Below are positions 35,717 through 51,222 of a DNA stretch of 64,000 nt, piece by piece. Numbering within the stretch: the stretch's first letter is position 1; every line of letters starts with the position of its first letter. The translations under genes were made by a program, and so were the position numbers. The stretch comes from DTPU01 sp963827855 (GTDB taxonomy: Bacteria > Planctomycetota > Phycisphaerae > Sedimentisphaerales > Anaerobacaceae): assembly GCA_963827855.1 (NCBI GenBank), contig CAWHBY010000002.1, forward strand, positions 620,001-684,000. Reading direction: 5' to 3'. Below the pieces are notes generated by a model. That model was not told where the DNA came from and searched no databases. It saw only the letters and a list, made by a program, of their open reading frames with translations.

Positions 35717-36105
35717 AGATAAAAAATCTCTACAGCGCTTATTTTTTCGTCTTACGGCTTATACTGTCGTATAGAAAGTCCGACCCGTCATCCTGCCGCG
35801 GCCAGACGTCCTTGACCAAAGGTGCTGGGCCACTACTCACCTTGGCCGCCGGGGGGACCCGGCTTCAATCTACTACTGTACCCGCGTTACACCCTGGCAG
35901 GCCCCACATTCCCCCCCCACCAGGGATCGCGATAGTACCGGCCAAGCCTTGGCCCTTTCGCTCCCAGAGGGAGGCCTGTCGGCCCCCGGCTGGAAGGAGT
36001 CAAATCTAACAGAGGCAGGTGATCATGTCAACGACTTGATGGAAAAATATCAAATTGTGGCAGACTTTACGTGGTGTGCAATCGCCAAAAAGCACTTACG
36101 AATCC

Positions 36106-36279
36106 AGGAGACGGGAGTGAGGAGACAGGAGACAGGAGACAGAACGTGGAGTGGGCGATTTCCCGGCTATCTTTGGTCTGCAGCAGGGTTCAGCGATAGG
36201 AAATGCGGAGAAGACAGCTCCCCGGCGGAAATCCGCTTGTTCCCCTCTCCTGTCTCCTGACTACGGTCTCCTCACTCCT
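36106..36279. repeat. Inverted pair of five-heptamer arrays between fusA and rpsJ
   Basis: The left arm (36106-36140) is AGGAGAC, GGGAGTG, AGGAGAC, AGGAGAC, AGGAGAC. The right arm (36245-36279), read on the minus strand, is AGGAGTG, AGGAGAC, CGTAGTC, AGGAGAC, AGGAGAG. Each arm is exactly 35 bp and they face each other across 104 bp of non-repetitive DNA, so a transcript could form a long interrupted stem. The right arm begins 13 bp after the fusA stop codon. Confidence 0.85.
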
Positions 36280-36292
36280 GGCGTCAGCGGTC

Positions 36293-38368
<2,076 letters not shown>

Positions 38369-38408
38369 TCGGCCACCGCTTCTCACAGAACGCGGGCTTG
38401 ATGACTAC

Positions 38409-38455
38409 AAAAAAACTGCCACGGTCTCTGCGTGTGACGAGAGCGGCCGTGGCAG
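38409..38455 (-). terminator. Intrinsic terminator between rpsG and fusA
   Basis: On the minus strand CTGCCACGG (38455-38447) and CCGTGGCAG (38424-38416) form a perfect 9-bp stem followed at once by seven T (38415-38409). It lies 17 bp after the rpsG stop and 41 bp before the fusA start. Confidence 0.9.
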
Positions 38456-38471
38456 GATCGTTCCTGACGGA

Positions 38472-38945
38472 CTACCATGCAAAGTGGGCAAACGCCTTGT
38501 TGGCCTCCGCCATACGGTGCACGTTTTCCCGAGTGGTCATCGCCCCGCCCTGCCTGTTGTAGGCGTCCACGACCTCGGCCGCCAGACGCTCGGCCATGGG
38601 ACGTCCCTTCTTGCCCCGGGCCGACTGGATGATCCAGCGGAAGGCCAGGGACTGTTGACGCCGGGGTCCCACCTGCATCGGGACCTGGTAGCTGGCACCG
38701 CCGACGCGCTTGCTTCGGACCTCCAGCATGGGCTTCACGTTGTTGATGGCAGTCTCGAAGACCTCCACGGGCGAGACCTCCTTGACCTTGTCCGCCACGA
38801 TGGCCATGGCCCCGTAGAAGACGTGTTGGGCCCTGTTCTTCTCGCCGTCCCACATCAGACAATTGATGAACTTGGAGGCCAGCTTGCTGCTGAACTTCGG
38901 GTCCGCCTTTAACTGCTCACTCGAATGCGTAAACTTCTTTGCCAT
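38472..38945 (-). CDS. rpsG: Ribosomal protein S7
   Basis: 157 residues from ATG 38945 (MAKKFTHSSEQLKADPKFSS). VGGASYQVPMQVGPRRQQSL and the C-terminal MAEANKAFAHFAW are canonical uS7, which organises the 16S head. The terminator follows it directly. Confidence 0.96.
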   Translation of the reverse strand: MAKKFTHSSEQLKADPKFSSKLASKFINCLMWDGEKNRAQHVFYGAMAIVADKVKEVSPVEVFETAINNVKPMLEVRSKRVGGASYQVPMQVGPRRQQSLAFRWIIQSARGKKGRPMAERLAAEVVDAYNRQGGAMTTRENVHRMAEANKAFAHFAW

Positions 38946-39029
38946 GATTGCCTCGTGATGGACACACTTCGCCGGGGACGCGGGCAACACCCGAGGCCTC
39001 CGGATCGCGACAACTCCAGGCCAAAGGGC

Positions 39030-39401
39030 CTACTTGGCCCGTTTGGCTCCATACTTGGACCGTCCCTGCTTCCGGTTGGCCACTCCCGCACAGTCGAGCA
39101 CACCCCGAATGATGTGGTACCGGACGCCCGGCAGGTCGCGAACGCGGCCGCCGCGAATCAGGACCGTGCTGTGCTCCTGAAGGTTGTGGTCGATACCCGG
39201 GATGTAAGCGGTCACCTCTTTCCCGTTGGTGAGCCTGACGCGGGCGATCTTCCGCAAGGCGGAGTTCGGCTTCTTGGGCGTCATGGTTCGGACGATCAGA
39301 CACACGCCCCGCTTCTGCGGGCTGCCGCTGATGTCCGAAACCCGGTTCTTGCCCTTGCGTTCCTTGCGGGGGCGTCTGACTAACTGATTGATCGTCGGCA
39401 T
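39030..39401 (-). CDS. rpsL: Ribosomal protein S12
   Basis: 123 residues. MPTINQLVRRPRKERKGKNR, TPKKPNSALRKIARVRL and YHIIRGVLDCAGVANRKQGR are canonical. The lysines at the streptomycin-related positions (TPKKPNS and GRVRDLPGVRY region) are the common sensitive forms. 43 bp after rpoC, so rpoBC and rpsL-rpsG are probably one transcript. Confidence 0.97.
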   Translation of the reverse strand: MPTINQLVRRPRKERKGKNRVSDISGSPQKRGVCLIVRTMTPKKPNSALRKIARVRLTNGKEVTAYIPGIDHNLQEHSTVLIRGGRVRDLPGVRYHIIRGVLDCAGVANRKQGRSKYGAKRAK

Positions 39402-39444
39402 AGTCTCGTGTCTTCCTTCTGCTTACCCTTCTTGGCCGGGCCGC

Positions 39445-43857
<4,413 letters not shown>

Positions 43858-43875
43858 GAAACGCCTCTTCTTATC

Positions 43876-43910
43876 CAGAATTCAGAATTCAACATCCGGA
43901 ATTCAGAATT
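43876..43910. repeat. Five-heptamer array forming the rpoB-rpoC spacer
   Basis: Five consecutive 7-bp units on the plus strand: CAGAATT, CAGAATT, CAACATC, CGGAATT, CAGAATT. The last unit supplies part of the rpoB stop codon (TAA at 43911-43909), so the array starts exactly where coding ends and occupies most of the 51-bp gap. No inverted partner was found nearby. Confidence 0.8.
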
Positions 43911-46900
43911 ACAAAACGGAACCCCCAAGGAGCCGTTTCTTTTCCAGTTGAATATTCAGACCGAGACCCCGGATCTCGTTGCACAGCACGTCAAACGACA
44001 GCGGCGTGCCGGCCTCGAGAGTATTCTGTCCCTTCACAATGGACTCGTAGATCTTGGTCCGGCCCTCGACGTCGTCGCTCTTGACGGTCAGCATCTCCTG
44101 CAGGGCGTAGGCGGCGCCATAGCCTTCCAGGGCCCAGACTTCCATTTCGCCGAACCGCTGGCCACCCGTACGGGCCTTGCCACCGAGCGGCTGCTGCGTG
44201 ATCAGACTGTAAGGACCGGTGGCCCGGGCGTGAATCTTGTCGTCCACCAGGTGGTGCAGCTTCATCATGTAGATAAAGCCGATCGTCGCCTGCTGGTCGA
44301 ACGGCTCGCCCGTGCGTCCGTCGTTCAACTGCGTCTTGAGGGACTTGGGTACGCTGATGAAGATCTCGTCCAGAGGCGGGGCCTCGCCCCGCTCATCCAG
44401 ATCCTTCTTGCGGCGAGCCATCAGTCGGTTGGCCTCTTCGGTCAGCTTGAAGATGTCGTCTTCGCTCGCTCCGTCGAAGACCGGGGTGACGGCCTTGAAG
44501 CCCAGCACCTTGGCCACCCAGCCGAGGTGGGTCTCCAGGATCTGGCCGACGTTCATACGGCTCGGCACGCCGAGCGGGTTGAGCAGGATATCGACCGGCG
44601 TCCCGTCTTCCAGGAACGGCATATCCTCTTGAGGCATGATCTTGGCGATCACGCCCTTGTTGCCGTGGCGTCCCGCCATCTTGTCGCCGATCGACAGTTG
44701 CCGCTTGATCGCCACGTAGATCTTCGCCATCTGAAGCACGCCGCTGGGCAGCTCGTCGCCGTGCTTGAGTTTCTCGGCCTTGCGCTTCTTCTCTTCCTGG
44801 ATCTCGCTGATCTTGGCCGAGTACTCGGTGACAATCTTCTGGACCTCTTCCCGTAGAGCAGCGGGCTTGACCCATTTGACGTCAAAACCCTCGATCTGCT
44901 CGGCGATCACGTCCTCATCCTCGCTGGCGCCGACCTTCTGGCGGCTGGAGGGGTCCACGATGTCCACGTCATGCTTGGCGTGAATGGCCGCAATCATCTG
45001 CTTGAAGACCGAGCATTCTTTGGACCGCATCTCGGCCTGGAACTGCTTGAGCTCGTCGGACAGGACCTTCTTCTGGTCCTCCGTGCCGGCTCCCCTGCGG
45101 GTGAAGAGCTCGGTCTTCATGACCACGCCCTCGTAGCCGCTGGGCAGCTCCAGGGAGTCGTTCTTGACGTCCTCGCCGGCCCTGCCGAAGATGGCATGGA
45201 GCAGCTTCTCTTCAGGGGTCAGCTCGACCTTGCTCTTGGGCACCACCTTGCCGACCAGGATATCGTCGGAACTAACCCTCGCGCCCTCCCGTACGATCCC
45301 GTTCTCGTCGAGGTTGCGGAGGGCCTTCTCACTGACGTTCGGGATGTCCCGCGTGAACTCCTCTTTGCCCAGCCGGGTCTCCCGGACCTCAGCCGTGAAC
45401 TCGTCGATGTGGATGCTCGTGAACACGTCGTCCTTGCAGAGCCGTTCGCTGACGATGATGGCGTCCTCAAAGTTGTAGCCTTCGAAGGACATGAAAGCCA
45501 CCAGGACGTTGCGGCCGAGGGCCAATACGCCCTGGTCGGTCCCGCCGCCATCGGCGATGATCTGGCCGGTCTGCACCTTCTGGCCCAGACGCACCACGGG
45601 CGTCTGGTTCAGGCAGGTCCGCTCATTGAGCCCGACAAACTTCTCGAGCCTGTACTCGTCGGTGTGGTCGATGACGATGTGCATCGCGTCCACAGCCGTC
45701 ACGATCCCTGTGCGGCGGGCCCGCACGACCATGCTCGAGTACTTGCCTACGGTCACCTCCATGCCCGTCCCCACCAGCGGCGACTCGGTCCGCAGCAGAG
45801 GCACGGCCTGACGCTGCATGTTCGAGCCCATCAAGGCACGGTTGGCGTCGTCGTGCTCCAGGAAGGGAATCAGAGCGGCCGACACGCCCACCGTCTGCTT
45901 GGGCGAAACGTCGATGTAGTCCACCTCGGGACCCGACACGTGGGCGAGCTCACCGCCCTTCCTGGCCAGGATCATCCCGTCGATCTTGCCGGTCTTGGGA
46001 TCGATCACGCTCGGCGGGGCAAACACGGCCCGCATCTCCTCGTCGGCCCTGAGGAACACGACCTTGTCCGTGACCTTTCCCTTCTCCACCTTGCGGTACG
46101 GGGTCAGCAGGAAGCCGTACTCGTCGATGCTGGTGAAGATCGCCAGCGACGAGATCAGACCGATGTTCGTGCCTTCCGGCGTCTCGATCGGGCAGATTCG
46201 GCCGTAATGGCTGATGTGCACGTCACGCACCTCGAAGCCTGCCCTGCGGCGGTTGAGGCCACCCGGTCCCAAGGCCGACAGCCGCCGTTCATGGGTCAAC
46301 TGGCTCAGGGCATTGGTCTGGTCCACCACCTGGCTGAGCTCTCCGCGGCCAAAGAAGAAACTGATGCTGCTGGCCACGCTCTTGGAGTTGATCAGGTCTG
46401 CGATCCGGGGCTTCTCCTCGGTGTCCCGCTTGATGCTCATCCGCTCCTGGACCGTCTTGCGGAGCTTCAGCAGGCCCTTGCGGATCTCATCGGCAGCCAG
46501 CTCATCGATCGTGCGGAGCCGGCGGTTGCCCAGGTGATCGATATCATCCACCTCGCCCTCGTTGTTTCGCAAGGCCAGGATGTAGCGGATCGTGTTGAGG
46601 AAGTCCTCGGGCCGCAGGGTCATCTCGTTCTCGTCCACCGCCTGGTTGAACTTGCGGTTCAACCGGAACCGGCCGACCTTCCCCAGCCGGTAGCGATTGG
46701 CGTCAAAGAACTTCTCCGCAAAGAAGGCCTTGGCCTTCTCGACGTTCGGCGGGTTGCCCGGCCGCATCCGCATGTAGAACTTGAGCAGGGCCTGGTCGTG
46801 GCTCTGGCAATCGTCTTCGGCCAGGGTATTGAGCATAATCGCATCGGTCACGTCCTCGATGACCTCGATCTGCTTCAGCTCGCTCTGTTGGATCACGGGC

Positions 46901-47667
46901 ACCTTGTCGCCCAACTGGGCGCCAGCCTTGACGAGGACCTCGCCGCTCTCGGTATCCACGATGGGCGACGCAGCCCACAGGTTCGGGGTGAGCTTGTCGA
47001 CCTTGATCATCTTGGTCTGGTAGAACAGCCTCAGGATGGCCTCGCTGGCACCGTACTCCGACTCCATGGCACGCAGGAACACGCTCGCCGGGATCTTGCT
47101 GGACTGGTCGATCCTCACGACCATGGTGTCCTTCTGGGTCACACCCAGCTCAATCCAACTGCCTCGCTCGGGAATGATCCGGCCGCCGTGCAGCACGCGG
47201 TCACCTTCCTTGCTTTCGATCAGGAAGTCGACGCCAGGGCTCCGGTGGAGCTGGCTGACGATCACCCGGACCGCTCCGTTGACGATGAACTCGCCACCGC
47301 CGACCATCACGGGGATCTCGCCCAGGTAGATCCCCTGCTCAGACAGATCCTCGCCCGTGCTGCTCCGCAGCCGGCACTGGATCTTCAGGGGATACGCATA
47401 GGTCAGACGAAGCTGAACGCACTCCGTCGGCGTGTAATGGGGTTTCTCCAGTTCGTAGTGGAGATACTCCAGGACGAGCTTCTTGTCATAGCTTTCGATC
47501 GGAAAGATCTCACGAAACAAGGCCTCTAGCCCCGTGCACGGGCGACTGGCCGGTGGCACGTCCATCTGCAGAAAACGGGCGTAACTGCCCTGCTGCACAG
47601 CCACCAGATCAGGAATCTCCACGGCCTCGTGGACTTTTCCGAAATTACGAACGGTCTGAGGAACCAT
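43909..47667 (-). CDS. rpoB: RNA polymerase beta subunit
   Basis: 1252 residues from ATG 47667 (MVPQTVRNFGKVHEAVEIPD). The rifampicin region FGRGELSQVVDQTNALSQLT and HERRLSALGPGGL, the GDKMAGRHGNKGV catalytic lysines, and the C-terminal GGKARTGGQRFGEMEVWAL are canonical. Preceded by rplL and followed by rpoC. Confidence 0.97.
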   Translation of the reverse strand: MVPQTVRNFGKVHEAVEIPDLVAVQQGSYARFLQMDVPPASRPCTGLEALFREIFPIESYDKKLVLEYLHYELEKPHYTPTECVQLRLTYAYPLKIQCRLRSSTGEDLSEQGIYLGEIPVMVGGGEFIVNGAVRVIVSQLHRSPGVDFLIESKEGDRVLHGGRIIPERGSWIELGVTQKDTMVVRIDQSSKIPASVFLRAMESEYGASEAILRLFYQTKMIKVDKLTPNLWAASPIVDTESGEVLVKAGAQLGDKVPVIQQSELKQIEVIEDVTDAIMLNTLAEDDCQSHDQALLKFYMRMRPGNPPNVEKAKAFFAEKFFDANRYRLGKVGRFRLNRKFNQAVDENEMTLRPEDFLNTIRYILALRNNEGEVDDIDHLGNRRLRTIDELAADEIRKGLLKLRKTVQERMSIKRDTEEKPRIADLINSKSVASSISFFFGRGELSQVVDQTNALSQLTHERRLSALGPGGLNRRRAGFEVRDVHISHYGRICPIETPEGTNIGLISSLAIFTSIDEYGFLLTPYRKVEKGKVTDKVVFLRADEEMRAVFAPPSVIDPKTGKIDGMILARKGGELAHVSGPEVDYIDVSPKQTVGVSAALIPFLEHDDANRALMGSNMQRQAVPLLRTESPLVGTGMEVTVGKYSSMVVRARRTGIVTAVDAMHIVIDHTDEYRLEKFVGLNERTCLNQTPVVRLGQKVQTGQIIADGGGTDQGVLALGRNVLVAFMSFEGYNFEDAIIVSERLCKDDVFTSIHIDEFTAEVRETRLGKEEFTRDIPNVSEKALRNLDENGIVREGARVSSDDILVGKVVPKSKVELTPEEKLLHAIFGRAGEDVKNDSLELPSGYEGVVMKTELFTRRGAGTEDQKKVLSDELKQFQAEMRSKECSVFKQMIAAIHAKHDVDIVDPSSRQKVGASEDEDVIAEQIEGFDVKWVKPAALREEVQKIVTEYSAKISEIQEEKKRKAEKLKHGDELPSGVLQMAKIYVAIKRQLSIGDKMAGRHGNKGVIAKIMPQEDMPFLEDGTPVDILLNPLGVPSRMNVGQILETHLGWVAKVLGFKAVTPVFDGASEDDIFKLTEEANRLMARRKKDLDERGEAPPLDEIFISVPKSLKTQLNDGRTGEPFDQQATIGFIYMMKLHHLVDDKIHARATGPYSLITQQPLGGKARTGGQRFGEMEVWALEGYGAAYALQEMLTVKSDDVEGRTKIYESIVKGQNTLEAGTPLSFDVLCNEIRGLGLNIQLEKKRLLGGSVL

Positions 47668-47764
47668 TGCACGCTCCCACCACGAACAAGTAACCAAATC
47701 ACTTCAAACGGACGGGTCCCGAGGTCTGAATCCTTGCCCTCGGGACCAGTCCGCGTGCTTTCAC

Positions 47765-48157
47765 CTATGCCAATTCAACAGTCCCGCCTGCATCTTCGAG
47801 CTGCTTCTTGGCGGCCTCGGCCTCAGCCTTCGGGAGACCCTGCTTCACCGGCTTCGGAGCCGCTTCCACAAGGTCCTTGGCCTCCTTCAATCCCAGACCG
47901 GTCAGGGCCCGGACTTCCTTGATCACCTGGATCTTCTTGTCGCCTGCGGCCTTGAGCACCACGTCGAAGGTCGTCTTCTCTTCTGCCTTCGGGGCAGCAG
48001 ATGCACCCGCGCCTGCGGCCATCATCACTGCGCCGCCTGCTGCCGGCTCGATGCCGTGCTTCTCTTTCAGGTAGTCCACCAATTCCTTGGCCTGCAACAG
48101 CGTGAGGGCCACAATCTTGTCGCCCAGGTCTTTGATCTGATCATTGAATTCGGTCAT
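47765..48157 (-). CDS. rplL: Ribosomal protein L7/L12
   Basis: 130 residues: N-terminal dimerisation helix, Ala-rich hinge (AAGAGASAAPKAEEK) and globular domain KIQVIKEVRALTGLGLKEAK, DLVEAAPKPVKQGL. The flexible stalk recruits EF-Tu and EF-G. Follows rplJ. Confidence 0.97.
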   Translation of the reverse strand: MTEFNDQIKDLGDKIVALTLLQAKELVDYLKEKHGIEPAAGGAVMMAAGAGASAAPKAEEKTTFDVVLKAAGDKKIQVIKEVRALTGLGLKEAKDLVEAAPKPVKQGLPKAEAEAAKKQLEDAGGTVELA

Positions 48158-48290
48158 GGGTCTATACTCCTGCGCAAAAGCCCAACGGTAGCCAAGACTC
48201 CGATGTCTTGTTTAACCCCATAAGAGGACAACCATCCGGGCCATGAACTATGGTTCGCCGTTGAAAACAGAGATGAATACCGCAACCCAC

Positions 48291-48833
48291 CTACGCCGCC
48301 TGCTTGTCAGCCTTCTCGGCCCTCTCAATGACGGTCTTGACACAGCTAGCGATCCGCGAGCCCGATCCAGCAATCGCGCCGGCCACCTTGGCTCCGGGGC
48401 TCCGAATGGACGCGGCAACCTGGCCGAGCAGCTCTCGCCGGGTCGGCATCTTGGCCAGCATGTCGACATCCTTGCCTGCCAGGACCGTGCCGTCCACGTA
48501 GGCGCCCCTGAACTGCATCGCCTTGACCTTCCGGCCCCACTCGCTCAACTCTCTCGCCACGTCCACGACGCTATCGCCGCCGAACGCCACGGCACACGGT
48601 CCCTCAAAGAGGGTCGAAGCACCCTCCATCTCTCGGGTACGCAGTGCCCTTCGAAACAAGGCGTTCTTCACGACCAAAACCTCTACACCCTTCTTCCTGA
48701 GGCCGCCTCGCATCAGGTTGTTGTCCACGCCATTGACACCCGTCAGGCTCAGGACCACAAACTCCCGCACGCCTCTATCAGCAAGGACCTTCTCAAACTC
48801 GCTCTGCAGCAGATTCTTTACGTACTTGCTCAT
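48291..48833 (-). CDS. rplJ: Ribosomal protein L10
   Basis: 180 residues. LRKKGVEVLVVKNALFRRAL and FEGPCAVAFGGDSVVDVARE are the rRNA-binding domain of uL10; the C-terminal helix that holds L7/L12 dimers follows. The 133 bp between rplJ and rplL and 56 bp before rplJ show no recognised leader. Confidence 0.95.
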   Translation of the reverse strand: MSKYVKNLLQSEFEKVLADRGVREFVVLSLTGVNGVDNNLMRGGLRKKGVEVLVVKNALFRRALRTREMEGASTLFEGPCAVAFGGDSVVDVARELSEWGRKVKAMQFRGAYVDGTVLAGKDVDMLAKMPTRRELLGQVAASIRSPGAKVAGAIAGSGSRIASCVKTVIERAEKADKQAA

Positions 48834-48889
48834 CCAATCACCTGTCGGAACCCTATCTAGAAAGGGCCTGCTTCACCACTATCCCTTGC

Positions 48890-49570
48890 TTAACTCACAT
48901 TGACCGTCACGCTGGGGCTCATGCTCGCGCTGAGACACATCTTCTTGATGTAGTTGCCCTTTGCGGAGGACGGCTTGACTTTCTTGATGTGGGCCACAAG
49001 GGCCTCGATGTTTTCCGCCAGTTTCTTGGCGTCGAAGCTGACCTTGCCGACCACGACATGGACGTTTCCGCCCGCGTCGTTTTTGAATTCGACCTTGCCC
49101 GCTATGTACTCCGACACAGCGGTTGCCACGTCTGGAGTCACCGTCCCGTTCTTCGGGGACGGCATCTTGCCCTGGGGCCCAAGAACTCGACCCAGTTTGC
49201 CCACCTTGCCCATTACCTTGGGCGACGCAATCGCTACATCGAAGTCAGCCCACCCCTCACTCACCTTCTTGATCAGGTCATCGACACCCGCATCGACGGC
49301 ACCCGCCTTCTTGGCGGCCTCGATGTCCGAGCCATCGCAGAAGGCCACCACGCGGTTCTGCTTGCCAGTCCCGTGGGGAAGCGAGATCGCCCCACGCACG
49401 GCCTGCTCGGCCTGCTTGGGGTCGATGCCCAGGACCATCACGCACCGGACGGTCTGGTCGAACTTAGTGGACTTGAACGACTTGATCCTCTCCACAGCGG
49501 CCTGCAGACCGATTGGCTCGATGGGCAGCCCCGTGGCTTCCTTCGTATACCGTTTGCTTCGAAACCTCAT
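48890..49570 (-). CDS. rplA: Ribosomal protein L1
   Basis: 226 residues. SLPHGTGKQNRVVAFCDGSD, MGKVGKLGRVLGPQGKMPSP and NIEALVAHIKKVKPSSAKGN are canonical uL1, the mobile stalk that handles E-site tRNA and often represses the rplKA mRNA. Confidence 0.96.
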   Translation of the reverse strand: MRFRSKRYTKEATGLPIEPIGLQAAVERIKSFKSTKFDQTVRCVMVLGIDPKQAEQAVRGAISLPHGTGKQNRVVAFCDGSDIEAAKKAGAVDAGVDDLIKKVSEGWADFDVAIASPKVMGKVGKLGRVLGPQGKMPSPKNGTVTPDVATAVSEYIAGKVEFKNDAGGNVHVVVGKVSFDAKKLAENIEALVAHIKKVKPSSAKGNYIKKMCLSASMSPSVTVNVS

Positions 49571-49598
49571 AGTGCAATCCTGTATCTGGATAGGACAA

Positions 49599-50027
49599 CT
49601 ATCCTTCGACTACGTCAATTCCCATGCTTCGGGCTGTGCCCCGAATAATCTTCTCGGCCTGGCCCACATCTTGCGTGTTCAGATCTCGCATCTTGGCTTC
49701 GGCGATCTGTCGCACCTGTGCGACCGTCACCTTTCCCACCTTCTCCTTGTTGGGCACGCCGCTGCCCTTGGCCACCTCAGCCATCTTCTTCAGGAGCACC
49801 GAGGCGGGCGGGCTCTTGACCTCAAAGCTGAAGGTCTTGTCCTTGTACACAGAGATCACCACGGGTACGATCGTGCCGTTCAACTCTTTCGTCCTCTCGT
49901 TGAACTGCGACACGAACTGCCCGATGTTGACGCCGTGCTGTCCCAACGCAGGGCCAATAGGCGGGGCAGGAGTGGCCTGGCCGCCTGGGGCCTGCAATTT
50001 GATGAACGTAAGCACTTCTTTGGCCAT
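49599..50027 (-). CDS. rplK: Ribosomal protein L11
   Basis: 142 residues. FIKLQAPGGQATPAPPIGPA, LGQHGVNIGQFVSQFN and a C-terminal ARSMGIDVVEG are canonical uL11 of the GTPase centre. Confidence 0.97.
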   Translation of the reverse strand: MAKEVLTFIKLQAPGGQATPAPPIGPALGQHGVNIGQFVSQFNERTKELNGTIVPVVISVYKDKTFSFEVKSPPASVLLKKMAEVAKGSGVPNKEKVGKVTVAQVRQIAEAKMRDLNTQDVGQAEKIIRGTARSMGIDVVEG

Positions 50028-50098
50028 CGTATACCTTTATCTATAACATCAATGCCTGGCTGGTCGTCCGATCCAGCCGCCAGAACCGCCCCGGCGGT

Positions 50099-50650
50099 CT
50101 AGACCTTCTCAATTTGCCAGTATTCTATGTCCAGCGGCGTGCTGCGACCGAAGATCGTCACAATGACTTTGACGATGCCTCGCTCGGTGTCGATCGAGTC
50201 GACTACGCCTTCAAAGTTCTCGAATGCGCCCTCACGGATCTTGATCGGGTCTCCCTTCTTGAATTCGACCTTGATGCTCGGCGCCTCCTCGGGCTTCTCC
50301 GCCTCCATCAGCATCTTGGCCACATCCGTGTCCCGCATGGGCGTCGGAATGCCTTCAGTCCCGATGAAGTCCCCCACGCCGCTGGTCCCCTTGATCAGGA
50401 ACCACGTGCTCTCGGGCACCCGGCCTTCCTCGGTGGCGTCCATTTCCATGAACACGTAACCAGGATAGAGCTTGCGTCTATGGACGGTCTGCTTGCCAGC
50501 CCGGATCCTCTTGACCTGCTCTGTCGGCACCTCGATTCGGCCAATGGTGTCAGTGAGGCCCTGCTCCTGCACCTTGCGGGCAAGGGCATCCCTGACCTGC
50601 ATCTCCTTATTGGCGGCAACTCGTAGTACGTACCATAGCATCAGAGTCAT
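50099..50650 (-). CDS. nusG: Transcription antitermination factor NusG
   Basis: 183 residues from 50650, or 180 from ATG 50641. WYVLRVAANKEMQVRDALAR opens the NGN domain and YPGYVFMEMDATEE continues it; the KOW domain is KKGDPIKIREGAFENFEGVV. Couples RNA polymerase to ribosome or Rho. Usual secE-nusG-rplK order. Confidence 0.96.
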   Translation of the reverse strand: MTLMLWYVLRVAANKEMQVRDALARKVQEQGLTDTIGRIEVPTEQVKRIRAGKQTVHRRKLYPGYVFMEMDATEEGRVPESTWFLIKGTSGVGDFIGTEGIPTPMRDTDVAKMLMEAEKPEEAPSIKVEFKKGDPIKIREGAFENFEGVVDSIDTERGIVKVIVTIFGRSTPLDIEYWQIEKV

Positions 50651-50692
50651 CTATCCCAGCAAGCGTCACCTTGCTTTAGAAGCCGACCTTCT

Positions 50693-51076
50693 CTAGCTCA
50701 GCAGTTTGTCGAAGAAGACTTGGAGGCCAAGATCGCTGACTCCCAGCAAAACGGCCATCGCCACCACGACCAGCACCACGATGAAGGTGGAGACTGCGAT
50801 CTCCTGCCGGCTGGACCAATTCACCTTCTTGACCTCCCCTTCGGCCGCGATCAGGAAGTCCGCGACTGACGGGTGGTTGGTGACCCACAGCAGCACCAGA
50901 CCCAGGCCCACAAACAGGATGACCGGGATCATGGTCTGGATCCAGAGGTTGTTTGTCACAGCACCCAACTTCTCATAGAGTCTGTAGCAGCCAAAGCCCA
51001 TGACGGCCGCCGCCCCCACAGCACTCCACAGCCTCGTATACTTGCCTTGTCCGTGTTTGTAGATTTCAAGAGCCAT
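50693..51076 (-). CDS. secE: Preprotein translocase subunit SecE
   Basis: 127 residues. Three hydrophobic segments precede the conserved amphipathic region FLIAAEGEVKKVNWSSRQEI and the last membrane helix (AVSTFIVVLVVVAMAVLL). It stabilises SecY. The three-helix form resembles the long SecE of some Gram-negatives rather than the single-helix type. Confidence 0.92.
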   Translation of the reverse strand: MALEIYKHGQGKYTRLWSAVGAAAVMGFGCYRLYEKLGAVTNNLWIQTMIPVILFVGLGLVLLWVTNHPSVADFLIAAEGEVKKVNWSSRQEIAVSTFIVVLVVVAMAVLLGVSDLGLQVFFDKLLS

Positions 51077-51113
51077 GCCGTATCCCTAGTTGTTGGTCTC
51101 TATCGCCTCCAAC

Positions 51114-51186
51114 CAGGCCAGGAGGGAATCGGACCCCCAACCTGCGGTTTTGGAGACCGCCGCTCTGCCAATTGAGCTACTGGCCT
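51114..51186 (-). tRNA. tRNA-Trp (CCA anticodon)
   Basis: 73 nt, complete cloverleaf; acceptor AGGCCAG/CTGGCCT, anticodon loop CTCCAAA, T loop GTCCGATTC. The 3' CCA is not encoded. It lies between rpmG and secE, as in many bacteria. Confidence 0.96.
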
Positions 51187-51222
51187 ATCGTCCAGCATCC
51201 ATTCTCCAACCCCGGCCGTGGT

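Noticed and set aside
35760..35830. GAAAGTCCGACC, reminiscent of the RNase P RNA core
   Set aside because: The other conserved RNase P regions (P4 partner, CR-IV/V) are missing within the expected distance.
36100..36285. Repeats near 36.1-36.3 kb as a CRISPR array
   Set aside because: Units are 7 bp without spacers and the two blocks are inverted; no cas genes are present.
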